Positions 44,880 to 52,335 of a DNA stretch of 64,000 bases are shown here, piece by piece. Under the pieces are notes generated by a model. That model had not been told where the DNA came from. It saw nothing but the letters and a program-made list of their open reading frames with translations, and made no database searches. Origin of the DNA: Streptomyces cellostaticus (GTDB lineage Bacteria > Actinomycetota > Actinomycetes > Streptomycetales > Streptomycetaceae); the NCBI RefSeq assembly GCF_001513965.1, contig NZ_KQ948043.1, forward strand, positions 1-64,000, given 5' to 3'. Each line of letters begins with the position of its first letter. The first letter of the stretch is position 1. The translations under genes and the position numbers were made by a program.

Positions 44880-46039
44880 GACGAGCCCTCCACCGCCGCG
44901 ATCACTTCGTCGATGCGGCCCTGCCAGGTGTGCCCGGTGAGCTCCGGCACCGTGCGCACGACCAGGTCCGCGGCGAGGTACCGCTCCACCGGCCGTACGT
45001 CGCAGATCGCGAACAGCCGGTAGAGCGCGTTCGTACAGGCCCGGTAGACCAGGTAGTCGGGCCGGCTCCACATCGCCCCCTGCGGGTCCGAGCGACGCAG
45101 CCGGCGGTGGAACTCGCTGTAGCGGGTGCGGACGTCCTGGTTCCAGCGCTCGGCCACCGTCTGGTCGCCGAGCGCCGCCGCCCGGTTGCGGTACTCGAAG
45201 GGGACGCCGGCGAAGTCCGCGCCCGCAGCGAACCGCTCCTCCGCGATGCGCCAGGCCTCGGCGGACCAGTCGGCCCAGGCGCGTTCCCAGCCGGCCGCCC
45301 CGCCGTTCGTGATCCGTCCGACCAGGGCGGCGACGGCCGGCCCCGTGGCCTTCCACCGGCGTTCGAAGGCCGCCCGCAGGCGCCCGTCCGGATCCTCGTA
45401 CACCAGGAAGTCCTCGAGGTGCGAGACGAACGAGTAGTGGCCGCCGATCAGCCCCTCCGGGTGCGCCGCGGCGTGCGCGGCCAGCGCTGCGACCGCGAGC
45501 TGCACGCGGGCGGCGGGCGCGTCGCCGTGCCCGCCCAGGAACGCGCACCCGGTGTCGAGCGCCGGCAGGCCCAGCGCCAGCAGGTCGTCGCGGAGCCGTA
45601 CCCCGTCGGGCCCGATCAGGGCGCACAGGGACGACTGGTCCACCGGCTCGACGCGGACCGTGCCATCCGGTACGAGTGGGCAGTACGGCGGGGCGATCAG
45701 CTCGGCGCGGCCGGCCACCGCGGCCTGGGCGAGAAGTTCCTCCTCGGTGACGCGGGCGGCCGAGGGGTGCTCGGCCGCCCAGGTCCGCAGCGCGGCCGCG
45801 CTGCGCTCGGCCGCCGCGGCCGCCCGGTCGGGTGCGCCGCGCAGCCGGAGCCGTACGTGCGGGCCGTACAGCCAGTGACGCTCGACGTGCGCAGTCAGGC
45901 CAACGGCTGCGGCCCGGCGGGCCAACGGCAACACCGCCTCGCGCAGCAGCGGGGCCTTGTCCTCGCGGTAGTCGTACAGGACGACGTCGAGGGCCGCGGC
46001 GGAGCCGGGCATGGCCGCGGGGGCGGGGCCGGCGTTCAT
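44876..46039 (-). CDS. lazC: thiopeptide pyridine synthase, LazC-like
   Basis: A 387-residue homologue of TclM/TbtD/LazC, which fuses two dehydroalanines in a formal aza-[4+2] cycloaddition, closes the macrocycle and releases the leader. The sequence has the LanB-C-like N-terminus (LDVVLYDYREDKAPLLREAV, VERHWLYGPHVRLRLRG), the conserved ALIGPDGVRLRDDLLALGLP, and a C-terminal WSRPDYLVYRACTNALYRLF and ICDVRPVERYLAADLV block that I associate with this family. ATG 46037-46039 overlaps the lazB stop; its own stop overlaps the lazD start. Confidence 0.87.
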   Translation of the reverse strand: MNAGPAPAAMPGSAAALDVVLYDYREDKAPLLREAVLPLARRAAAVGLTAHVERHWLYGPHVRLRLRGAPDRAAAAAERSAAALRTWAAEHPSAARVTEEELLAQAAVAGRAELIAPPYCPLVPDGTVRVEPVDQSSLCALIGPDGVRLRDDLLALGLPALDTGCAFLGGHGDAPAARVQLAVAALAAHAAAHPEGLIGGHYSFVSHLEDFLVYEDPDGRLRAAFERRWKATGPAVAALVGRITNGGAAGWERAWADWSAEAWRIAEERFAAGADFAGVPFEYRNRAAALGDQTVAERWNQDVRTRYSEFHRRLRRSDPQGAMWSRPDYLVYRACTNALYRLFAICDVRPVERYLAADLVVRTVPELTGHTWQGRIDEVIAAVEGSS

Positions 46040-48930
46040 CGGGTGCCTCCTCGGCGGGGTACGGGCGGGGCGGCGGAGCCGGGCGCGGCCCGGTCGGCCG
46101 TACGGGGGCGCGCCGGCCGGTACGTCTCGACGACGGACTCGACGGCACGGGCGGGCTGGTCCCGGCCGCCGAAGGCCGGCAGGGCCTCCTCCAGGACGAC
46201 GCCCTGGGGATGGCGTGCCAGCCAGTTGCCCAGGCAGCGCAGGTGCAGGGCATTGCCCAGGTCGAGCGCCTGCGGCTTGGGCGCCCGCAGCCGCGCGACG
46301 AAGTCGTCGACCGCGCGCCCGGCCGGGGGCCGCGGAACCGGGTGAAGGAAGAGCTGTTCCGGCAGGTCGAGCAGGGCCCGCCAGCGGGCCACCGCGGCGG
46401 CCGGCACCTGCCGCTCCTCCGCGGCGAGGTCGGCGCGCAGCGCGTCGAGCACGCCCGGGCCGAGGTGCCAGCGGCGCCGGGCCAGCACCAGGTGGCGGTG
46501 GCGCAGTCGCGGTGTACGGATCATCTGACCGCCCGGCGCCGTCATGGCGTGCCGGGGCAACAGCGGACGGAAGTCCACCACCCCCGTGGGATGGTCGTTG
46601 AGGAACGGCCCGAGCCGCTGCGGCAGCATGATCGGGGCCAGGAAGCCCAGGTAGAGCACGTCCAGCAGGTCGCCGGTCGCTCGTACGCGGAACCGCAGTC
46701 GGTCGGTGGCCGGGTCGTGGACGAGATCGAGGTCGGCCTCGGCGAGGGCGGTCCGGCCGCGGTCGGGCCCGATCTCCTCGGCGAGCAACAGCGGGTGGAG
46801 GTTGGCGTTGAACCCGCCCACCGGCCGGACTTGGGCCGCCCGCTCGCCCGCGCCGAGGCCGCGCCGGACGCGCTCGCCGACCGTGGCCACGGCGCTCGCC
46901 GGCAAAGCGTCGAGGAAGCGGCTGGTGAACCGGCCCCAGCCGCCGTAGACGTGATTGACGCACAACAGCCCGTTGTCGTGGTCGCGTTGGACGAAGTGGG
47001 AGTAGCTGAGCGGCCGGGCGGCCGTCCAGTCGGGCAGGCGGGCGGCCAGGGCGCGGACGGGGCCGGCCGGCAGGACGATCTCGGGAGCCGTGTCACCGGC
47101 CGCTCCTGCCGCCTTCCACGAAAGCGCGGCGAACTCCTCGCGAAGGTGGGCGAGTTCGACCAGTCCAGCCGGCAGTTCGGGGTCGTCGGACGGCCGGCCC
47201 ACGAGGCGCCCGGATTCCTCCCAGGCGGCGGCGGTGTCGGCGCCGAAGTCCCACGGGTCGCGGCAGGCGCCGCCCTCCCCGTAGCGGGCGACGAAGCGGT
47301 CCCGGGCGACCTGGCTCATCACGTGTCCGAGGTCGAACAGCTCGGCCAGGGAGGTGAGTTCGGTGAGCGCGGCATGGTCGGCGGGGGTGAACGGGTCATA
47401 CCCGGCGGGCCGGTCCTCGTAGGGCAGTCCCGTGGCCCGCTCGCCCGCACCCGGTGAGGCCGGCGGGCGGCGTGGGGCCAGGGAAACGGGGGCGACCGCG
47501 TCCTCGCTGAGGGCCGTCAGCGGGGCCGCGTCCGGCGGGACGGGTCGGCCGGTGTCGGCGAGCAGCTCGTGCCAACTGTCGGCCAGGGCGGCGAGCAGGG
47601 CGGGACGCTCGATGGCGGGGGTGGCCGCGAACCGCCGTGTGTCGTCGGCGAGTCGGGTGATCCGGTCCGCCAGGCCGGCGTCCGCGGGCCACTGGCGCAG
47701 CCAGTCGGCGAGCGCGAGGAGCGGGGCGGGGTGCTGCGGGTCGACGGGCTCCGCGGGCACGAGCAGCCCCGCATCGGCGAGCCGGTCCACGAAGTCCGCG
47801 ACGGCGGCGTCGTCCGCCGTGCGGCCCAGGTCAGCCGCGAGCCGGGCGGTCAGCGTGCCGAGGACGAGCGGGCCGCCGGCGAGGGCGGCGGCCAGCGTGT
47901 CCAGCGCCGGGCGGGCGGCCACCTCGACCTCGTCCTCGCGGCTGACCAGGTACCGGCCGCCGGCGAACAGCGCCTCGGCGCGGGCGAAGCGGGCCCGCCC
48001 GTCAGCCACCCGTGCGGTGCTCGTCATGCGGTGGGGGAGGGCGCGGCGGCGGCGCGGCTCGTCGAGCAGGGCCGCGGTGAGCGCGGCGACGAGCGTGCGG
48101 TTCTCCTTGACGACCGAGGTCAGCGGGGCGGTGGACCCGGGCTCGGGCTCCGGCGCGGAGGTGGCCGTGGCAGCCGCGCCGACGGCTGGCCCGGCCGCCC
48201 ACCCAACGGCGGTGAACCACGACAGCGGACTGGTCTTCGTGCTCGCCCGCAGGGCGTGCCGCAGGACCGAGGCCTCCTCTTTGCGCGCCCGCCGACCAGC
48301 CTCGCCCCGGCCGGCCCTGCTGACCGCCCGCAGCAGGTCGGCGCTGGTCAGGGCGATGGCCCGGGCGAAGGCGGGGGAGCGACAGAGGTCGGCGAGCGCG
48401 GCGCGCTCGGCGGCCAGGGCGGGCGGGACGGCCGCGCCGAGCTCGTCGAGCAGCCGGGCGCGCAGCTCGCGCAGGGCGAGCCAGTCGGCGAGCCGCGGCA
48501 CCCGGTCGGGAAGGGCGCCGAGTCGGCCCAGGAGGGCGGGGCGGGGCTCGCGGCCGTTGTGCAGGGCGCGGCGGAGCGGGAGGACCACCTGGCGGTGGAA
48601 CTCCTCATCGTGACCGGCGCGCGCGGCGAAGAGGTCGTCGGACAGGGCGGCCCGCAGGGCGGCGTCCTGGGCGGCCAGGGCGGTGAGCCGGGCGAGCAGA
48701 GCCCGCACCTCGGTGGCGGGGGCGGTCTCGGCGGGGTACGGGAGCACGGTCGTACGGACGAGGGCGTACGGCGCGCTCCGTTCGTACGGGTCCGCCGGGT
48801 CGTAGGGGCCTGCCGGGTCGGCCTGGTCGCACAGGTCCGCCGGGTCGTGTGTCGCGGTCTGGCCGGACGGGTCGGCCCGGTCGGGCGGAGGCACGCGCGC
48901 CGGGGCTGTCGGCGGGGCGATGTGCGGCAT
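46036..48930 (-). CDS. lazB: LanB-type dehydratase, glutamylation domain, LazB-like
   Basis: A 964-residue Lant_dehydr_N protein that uses glutamyl-tRNA to glutamylate Ser/Thr of the precursor; elimination is done by the separate LazF domain. Recognisable segments include YALVRTTVLPYPAE near residue 50, RKEEASVLRHALRASTKTSP and LSWFTAVGWA (around 200-235, the 'R.STRTTPFG.F'-type block), SYSHFVQRDHDNGLLCVNHV, YGGWGRFTSRF and a C-terminal HLRCLGNWLARHPQGVVLEE. The start ATG 48930 has GGGAG seven bases upstream and follows a hairpin; a longer frame to 49119 would run through it. Confidence 0.9.
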   Translation of the reverse strand: MPHIAPPTAPARVPPPDRADPSGQTATHDPADLCDQADPAGPYDPADPYERSAPYALVRTTVLPYPAETAPATEVRALLARLTALAAQDAALRAALSDDLFAARAGHDEEFHRQVVLPLRRALHNGREPRPALLGRLGALPDRVPRLADWLALRELRARLLDELGAAVPPALAAERAALADLCRSPAFARAIALTSADLLRAVSRAGRGEAGRRARKEEASVLRHALRASTKTSPLSWFTAVGWAAGPAVGAAATATSAPEPEPGSTAPLTSVVKENRTLVAALTAALLDEPRRRRALPHRMTSTARVADGRARFARAEALFAGGRYLVSREDEVEVAARPALDTLAAALAGGPLVLGTLTARLAADLGRTADDAAVADFVDRLADAGLLVPAEPVDPQHPAPLLALADWLRQWPADAGLADRITRLADDTRRFAATPAIERPALLAALADSWHELLADTGRPVPPDAAPLTALSEDAVAPVSLAPRRPPASPGAGERATGLPYEDRPAGYDPFTPADHAALTELTSLAELFDLGHVMSQVARDRFVARYGEGGACRDPWDFGADTAAAWEESGRLVGRPSDDPELPAGLVELAHLREEFAALSWKAAGAAGDTAPEIVLPAGPVRALAARLPDWTAARPLSYSHFVQRDHDNGLLCVNHVYGGWGRFTSRFLDALPASAVATVGERVRRGLGAGERAAQVRPVGGFNANLHPLLLAEEIGPDRGRTALAEADLDLVHDPATDRLRFRVRATGDLLDVLYLGFLAPIMLPQRLGPFLNDHPTGVVDFRPLLPRHAMTAPGGQMIRTPRLRHRHLVLARRRWHLGPGVLDALRADLAAEERQVPAAAVARWRALLDLPEQLFLHPVPRPPAGRAVDDFVARLRAPKPQALDLGNALHLRCLGNWLARHPQGVVLEEALPAFGGRDQPARAVESVVETYRPARPRTADRAAPGSAAPPVPRRGGTR

Positions 48931-49080
48931 GACGGGGCTCCCGGCGTACGGCTCGGAGGGCGGGCGGGATCGGCGGAAAGGGCGTGCATGCGCGGACCAC
49001 TTCAGCGGACCGGGCGGGCATGCGGGCCGAGCACAATCGGCGGACCGCGTCGGGATCGGCAGGGTGGGCACGGGGGGTAC

Positions 49081-49115
49081 GGCCGGCCGGGCAGGACTGG
49101 ACGAGCCGGCCGGCC
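49081..49115 (-). terminator. attenuator-like hairpin between precursors and lazB
   Basis: GGCCGGCCGG (49081-49090) pairs with the CCGGCCGGCC run at 49106-49115, enclosing a loop of about 15 bases. It comes directly after the end of the second precursor and about 150 bases before lazB. A partial terminator here would give more precursor than enzyme message, as in many RiPP operons. Confidence 0.6.
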
Positions 49116-49131
49116 GCACGGGAGCCCTGGC

Positions 49132-49345
49132 TCACCGAGCCTGGCAGGATGCGAGGCCGAGGGCGGACCAGTAGGGCAGGTCGGGCAACCCGGGCTGGGC
49201 GCACGAGGAGGAGCCGCACGAGCACGAGCTCGCTCCGCCTAGGCGCCCGTCTCGGGTAGCGCGACGGTGTCCCTCAGAGCGGTGACGGTCAGTCGCCGAG
49301 GTCGAGGTCCTCGAGGGCGAGGAGGTCCTCGCGGTGGTCGGACAT
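49132..49345 (-). pseudogene. second lactazole-type precursor, two frameshifts
   Basis: ATG 49345 has an AAAGG site and reads MSDHREDLLALEDLDLGD, then a stop at 49289-49291. One base off, the leader continues LTVTALRDTVALPETGA to a TAG at 49239-49241. One further shift gives GGASSCSCGSSSCAQPGLPD and LPYWSALGLASCQAR to a TGA at 49132. The three pieces line up with the intact precursor (LTVTSLRDTAALPENGA and SCSCQGSSSCAQPQ), so this is a duplicated precursor with two single-base deletions, or a case of assembly error. If restored it would encode a different core with a long C-terminal tail. Confidence 0.75.
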
Positions 49346-49392
49346 GTGGAGCCTTTCTGGTGGGAAGGGCGGTGTTCGTGGCGGGCGCGGCG

Positions 49393-49596
49393 TCAGAGGA
49401 CGACGGGCGTGGTGACCTGCGGCTGCGCACACGACGACGAGCCCTGGCACGAGCAGGAGCCCCACGAGGCGCCGTTCTCGGGCAGTGCGGCGGTGTCGCG
49501 CAGCGAGGTCACGGTCAGGTCGGTGAGGTCCAGGTCCGTGTCCAGGGCGAGGTCCTGGAGCTCCAGGGCGTCCTGCTGGTTCGGGGTACGGGACAT
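49393..49596 (-). CDS. lazA: thiopeptide precursor, lactazole-like (LazA)
   Basis: A 67-residue precursor, first gene of the operon; GAAGGA lies eight bases before ATG 49596. The leader is acidic and Leu-rich (LELQDLALDTDLDLTDLTVT) and ends SLRDTAALPENGA. The core starts at Ser44: SWGSCSCQGSSSCAQPQ followed by VTTPVVL. By analogy with lactazole, whose core I recall as differing at position 9 (Ala there, Gly52 here) and ending sooner, Ser44 and Ser55 would supply the pyridine, Cys48/50/56 thiazoles, and neighbouring Ser an oxazole or Dha. The seven-residue tail VTTPVVL replaces a very short one. The product is therefore a predicted lactazole variant. Confidence 0.93.
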   Translation of the reverse strand: MSRTPNQQDALELQDLALDTDLDLTDLTVTSLRDTAALPENGASWGSCSCQGSSSCAQPQVTTPVVL

Positions 49597-49707
49597 GACG
49601 AACTCCTTCAGAGGAAGGTGGAAATCGGAACGCGCCGATGGGATGGCGGCGCGGACATGCCGAAAGACGGGCATGTAAGGATTCCGCTCGAAGCTGGAAA
49701 AAAGGTC

Positions 49708-49785
49708 CGAACGGTCGTTCGTCGTACAGCAGCGAGTCTGGGTCCCGGGACAGGCCGACAGCAAGGCCAATCTGTACATTGGCCT
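49708..49785. promoter_or_regulatory. two palindromes upstream of lazA
   Basis: CGAAC-GGTC-GTTCG (49708-49721) and AGGCCAAT-CTGTAC-ATTGGCCT (49764-49785) are perfect inverted repeats 112 and 168 bases before the lazA start, in a 500-base gene-free region that must hold the operon promoter. They are candidate binding sites for an unlinked regulator, since the cluster encodes none. Confidence 0.5.
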
Positions 49786-50110
49786 GTTGTTTTCATCCGG
49801 TTCAGTGCGTCTTGGCGCATCGCGGCGCGGTGGTGCAGCTCCAGTTGGACTGATGAACAGTGAAGACAGCGTGGAGTTGTGTGCCCTTTGTGAGGCGGAT
49901 CTTCCCTGATTGCCCACAAGTTGGCCGGAGCCCCGGCAGAGGGACGTCAGGCCTCCGTCAGCGGGGTGTCAGCGCCTCCGGGCGCCCTCGTGCGGGTCCG
50001 GTGCCCGGAGGTGACGTACGTCGCATCCATGAGGGATCACTATTGGTCAACTTTCGTTGCGGGGGAGGGGCCCGGAGCCGTCCGGGGCGGCTGCACGGTC
50101 GCCCTTGGGC

Positions 50111-50410
50111 ATGGGCGGCCGGCCCGAGGTGACGTACTCGGCGGCCATCCTGAGCCTGCTGATCGTCCGTGGGCTGGTCGCCGTCATCTCCGGGCACATC
50201 GGGCGCCGCCGCGCCAAGAGGCATGGCGTAGAGGGCTGTTGGCCTTCCCTGGCAGCCATCATCGTTGGCCGGCTGTGCATCCTGTACGCGGCCCTGGTCA
50301 ACTTCGTCATCATGGGGCTGATCGCAGCCCTGGCGGTGCTGGTCGACTCGGCGGACTTACCGGCAGACCCTTTCAAGAGCGCTGTCGTCGCGCCCGATCG
50401 CCGACGGTAG
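50111..50410 (+). CDS. DUF4190-like membrane protein
   Basis: A 99-residue protein with two spans: VTYSAAILSLLIVRGLVAVI, then the loop SGHIGRRRAKRHG, and AAIIVGRLCILYAALVNFVI to GLIAALAVLV. The 'A..SL..G..A...GHI..RR..R.G' pattern with a second helix 'G...GY' is that of DUF4190, although the second helix motif is altered. The ATG at 50111 was chosen; a GTG at 50132 is close. It may be a worn copy. The bases from 49597 to 50110 contain only the laz promoter region. Confidence 0.55.
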   Translation: MGGRPEVTYSAAILSLLIVRGLVAVISGHIGRRRAKRHGVEGCWPSLAAIIVGRLCILYAALVNFVIMGLIAALAVLVDSADLPADPFKSAVVAPDRRR

Positions 50411-50479
50411 CTGGAGGGGTCGGCCCGTGCCCCAGACCGGGTGGGCCTGGGGCACGGGGCGCGGGGCCGGGGAGGCGGC

Positions 50480-51451
50480 TCAGCTGACGCGGTGCGCGCG
50501 CCGCATGCGGCGGACGCCGAAGCAGGCGCCGAGCAAGGCGGCGACGGCCGTGGCGGCGGCGCCCGCGGTGACAGCTACCCCGGCGGTCGCCCCGGTCGCC
50601 CCGGTTGCCGTGGTCTCCGCGGGTGCGGCGGACGCGTGCGGGGGCGCGGCCGTACCGCCGTAACCGCCTCCCTCGCCCGCCCGGTCGTAGCCGGACCCCG
50701 GGAGCTTGCCGCTGTACTTCGCATGTACGAGGCGCTGGTAGGCGGCCAGGGGCACTCCGCCCCTCCCCACGGCGCGCCGCGCGTCGGGGTCGAGCGGCAG
50801 CACACGGCCGTTGCGCATCACGTACCAGGCGTCGATCTGCGGTTCCCGGAAGACGGTTCCGAGGCCGTGCGCCTCGCTGACATAGTCGGTCTCGTCACCG
50901 CCGGTCGCTATGTTGACGACCTTCCACCCCTTCGCCGTCCGTACGGTCCACACCGAGGCGACCTGGCCGTCCGCGGAGACCGCCTTGCTCGCGACGAACT
51001 GCGGGTCGGCAACTGGTGCGCCCGGGCGTCCGGCGACGAACCCCGGGTCGAGGAAGTAGATGGTTGCCGACGGCCCGACCAGGTGCGGCCGGGCCGTGCT
51101 CTGCGTGATCGCGCCATCGCGGGCGAAGAAGCGCGAGAGGGTGAGGAGGGTCGCCGGGGTTGACGCCGCCTCGCGCGCCTGAACGGTGTCGGCGGCGGTG
51201 AAGGGCGCGGGGAAGTCACCGGCGGCCGCCGCGTGGGCGGTTGCGGGGGCGAGTGCGCCGAGGGCCGCGGTGGCGGCGAGCACGACGACCGCCGCGCTCT
51301 TGCGGACGACCTTGCGGCCGGCGGGCGCGTGCCGGTTCGGTGTGCGGCGCTTCGGTGACGCCGGGGTTGGTGACGTGCCGCCCGATGGCGTCTGGGTCGG
51401 TGTGGTCTGGGTCGGTGTGGTCTGGATCGGTGACGTGCGGATCGGGGTCAT
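50480..51451 (-). CDS. secreted/surface protein with C-terminal membrane anchor
   Basis: A 323-residue protein. A Thr/Pro-rich basic N-terminus (repeats of TTPTQ, about 45 residues) precedes a signal-like helix (SAAVVVLAATAALGALAPAT). A mature domain follows (about 75-250, with TIYFLDPGFVAGRPGAPVAD, SVWTVRTAKGWKVVNIATGG and IDAWYVMRNGRVLPLDPDA), then a Gly/Ala/Thr linker, a hydrophobic helix and RRMRRAHR. That order implies an anchored exported protein. Its ATG lies four bases after the stop of the cysteine peptidase gene, so both are co-expressed and may work together; it could be the peptidase's substrate, inhibitor or localiser. Confidence 0.75.
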   Translation of the reverse strand: MTPIRTSPIQTTPTQTTPTQTPSGGTSPTPASPKRRTPNRHAPAGRKVVRKSAAVVVLAATAALGALAPATAHAAAAGDFPAPFTAADTVQAREAASTPATLLTLSRFFARDGAITQSTARPHLVGPSATIYFLDPGFVAGRPGAPVADPQFVASKAVSADGQVASVWTVRTAKGWKVVNIATGGDETDYVSEAHGLGTVFREPQIDAWYVMRNGRVLPLDPDARRAVGRGGVPLAAYQRLVHAKYSGKLPGSGYDRAGEGGGYGGTAAPPHASAAPAETTATGATGATAGVAVTAGAAATAVAALLGACFGVRRMRRAHRVS

Positions 51452-51455
51452 GGGG

Positions 51456-52082
51456 TCACGCTCCGATCCCGTAGAGCGAGTGGGTCCACGTGAACGAGTT
51501 GTTGCTCACGTAGTAGTCGTAATCCCCCCAGTTGTAGCGGTAGTTGGAGGGCCATGGGTCGCCCCAGTAGACTTGGGTGCCCGAGGTGTCGTAGCCGTAC
51601 AGCACATGCATGTGCCCGCCCCCGGAGCTCCACTGGATGCGCGTCTCGATGGGGCGGTCGGCGTCGATCTCCTTCTGCACGGTGCTGTAGCGCAGATAAC
51701 CCCTCACGTACGTACCGGGGTTGATGCCCATCCAGTCGAGGGCGTTCTGCACGTCGCCCAACGCCGCCTGCCAGTTGCCGCAGGTGCTGCCCTGGGGCCG
51801 GTTGAAAGCGGCGTCGCAGAACTGGTTCTGGGTGTAGTCGCGCCCGAACCAGGACGCGATGGTGTTGCCGCTCGCTGCCCAGCACCAGTTGCTGTTCTGC
51901 TGCGCCTGCATGGTGATGTTGAGGCGCTTGGCGGCGGGAACGGCGGGGTGAGCGGCGGCGTGCGGAGCGGAATGCGGAGCTGCGTGAGCGGTGGCCGTTG
52001 GCACGAGGGCGGGCGTCAGGACGGCGACGGCCACGAGGACCGCTGATGCCAGCCGTCTACGCCCCTGGGTGCTAGTGGACAT
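51456..52082 (-). CDS. secreted papain-like cysteine peptidase (C39/C70-like)
   Basis: A 208-residue exported peptidase. GGGAGGA precedes ATG 52082. Signal peptide to AHA near residue 34. Catalytic Cys67 is in the motif NSNWCWAASGNTIASWFG, His159 (or 157) in WSSGGGHMHVLYGYDT and Asp175 in YWGDPW, the arrangement of the papain-like C70/Peptidase_C39_2 group. Two further Cys (89, 101) may form a disulfide. It leads a two-gene operon with a membrane-anchored partner and is divergent from an XRE gene whose sites span the shared promoter. A possible role is in processing of exported proteins or peptides; inferred. Confidence 0.87.
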   Translation of the reverse strand: MSTSTQGRRRLASAVLVAVAVLTPALVPTATAHAAPHSAPHAAAHPAVPAAKRLNITMQAQQNSNWCWAASGNTIASWFGRDYTQNQFCDAAFNRPQGSTCGNWQAALGDVQNALDWMGINPGTYVRGYLRYSTVQKEIDADRPIETRIQWSSGGGHMHVLYGYDTSGTQVYWGDPWPSNYRYNWGDYDYYVSNNSFTWTHSLYGIGA

Positions 52083-52196
52083 GGCGTTCCTCCCGGTCAG
52101 GGTGGGGGTGGAGGAGCGCGTCCGGACGCTGCGACAGCAGCATCGATCTCTTGTCGGGTCTCGGTCAACGAAGTTATCCACAGGGCTGGCGGCGAA

Positions 52197-52293
52197 GTGA
52201 ACTCCACCCGTACGGTTGTGAACGCCACAGCAGGTACCAGCAGGTGGCAGCGCAAGTGACGCCCCGTTCTCGGACGGGGAAGTGAACGTTCAC
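52197..52293. promoter_or_regulatory. GTGAAC sites, one full palindrome
   Basis: GTGAACGTTCAC (52282-52293) is a perfect 12-base palindrome 42 bases before the XRE gene. Half sites GTGAAC recur at 52197-52202 and 52218-52223, 21 bases apart, nearer the peptidase promoter. The set suits a dimeric regulator controlling both directions. Confidence 0.5.
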
Positions 52294-52335
52294 AGGTAAA
52301 CAATCAGAGGGGGGTGGGGGGAGGGGAGGGGCCCA

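Noticed and set aside
46036..49119. Extension of the lazB frame to 49119
   Set aside because: The extra 63 residues would pass through the strong hairpin at 49081-49115 and lack a ribosome site, whereas ATG 48930 has GGGAG at good spacing.
52174..52182. Perfect TTATCCACA DnaA-box sequence
   Set aside because: A single box between the cysteine peptidase and XRE genes, with no cluster of boxes and no dnaA/dnaN nearby, is not an origin; chance or a minor regulatory effect is enough.
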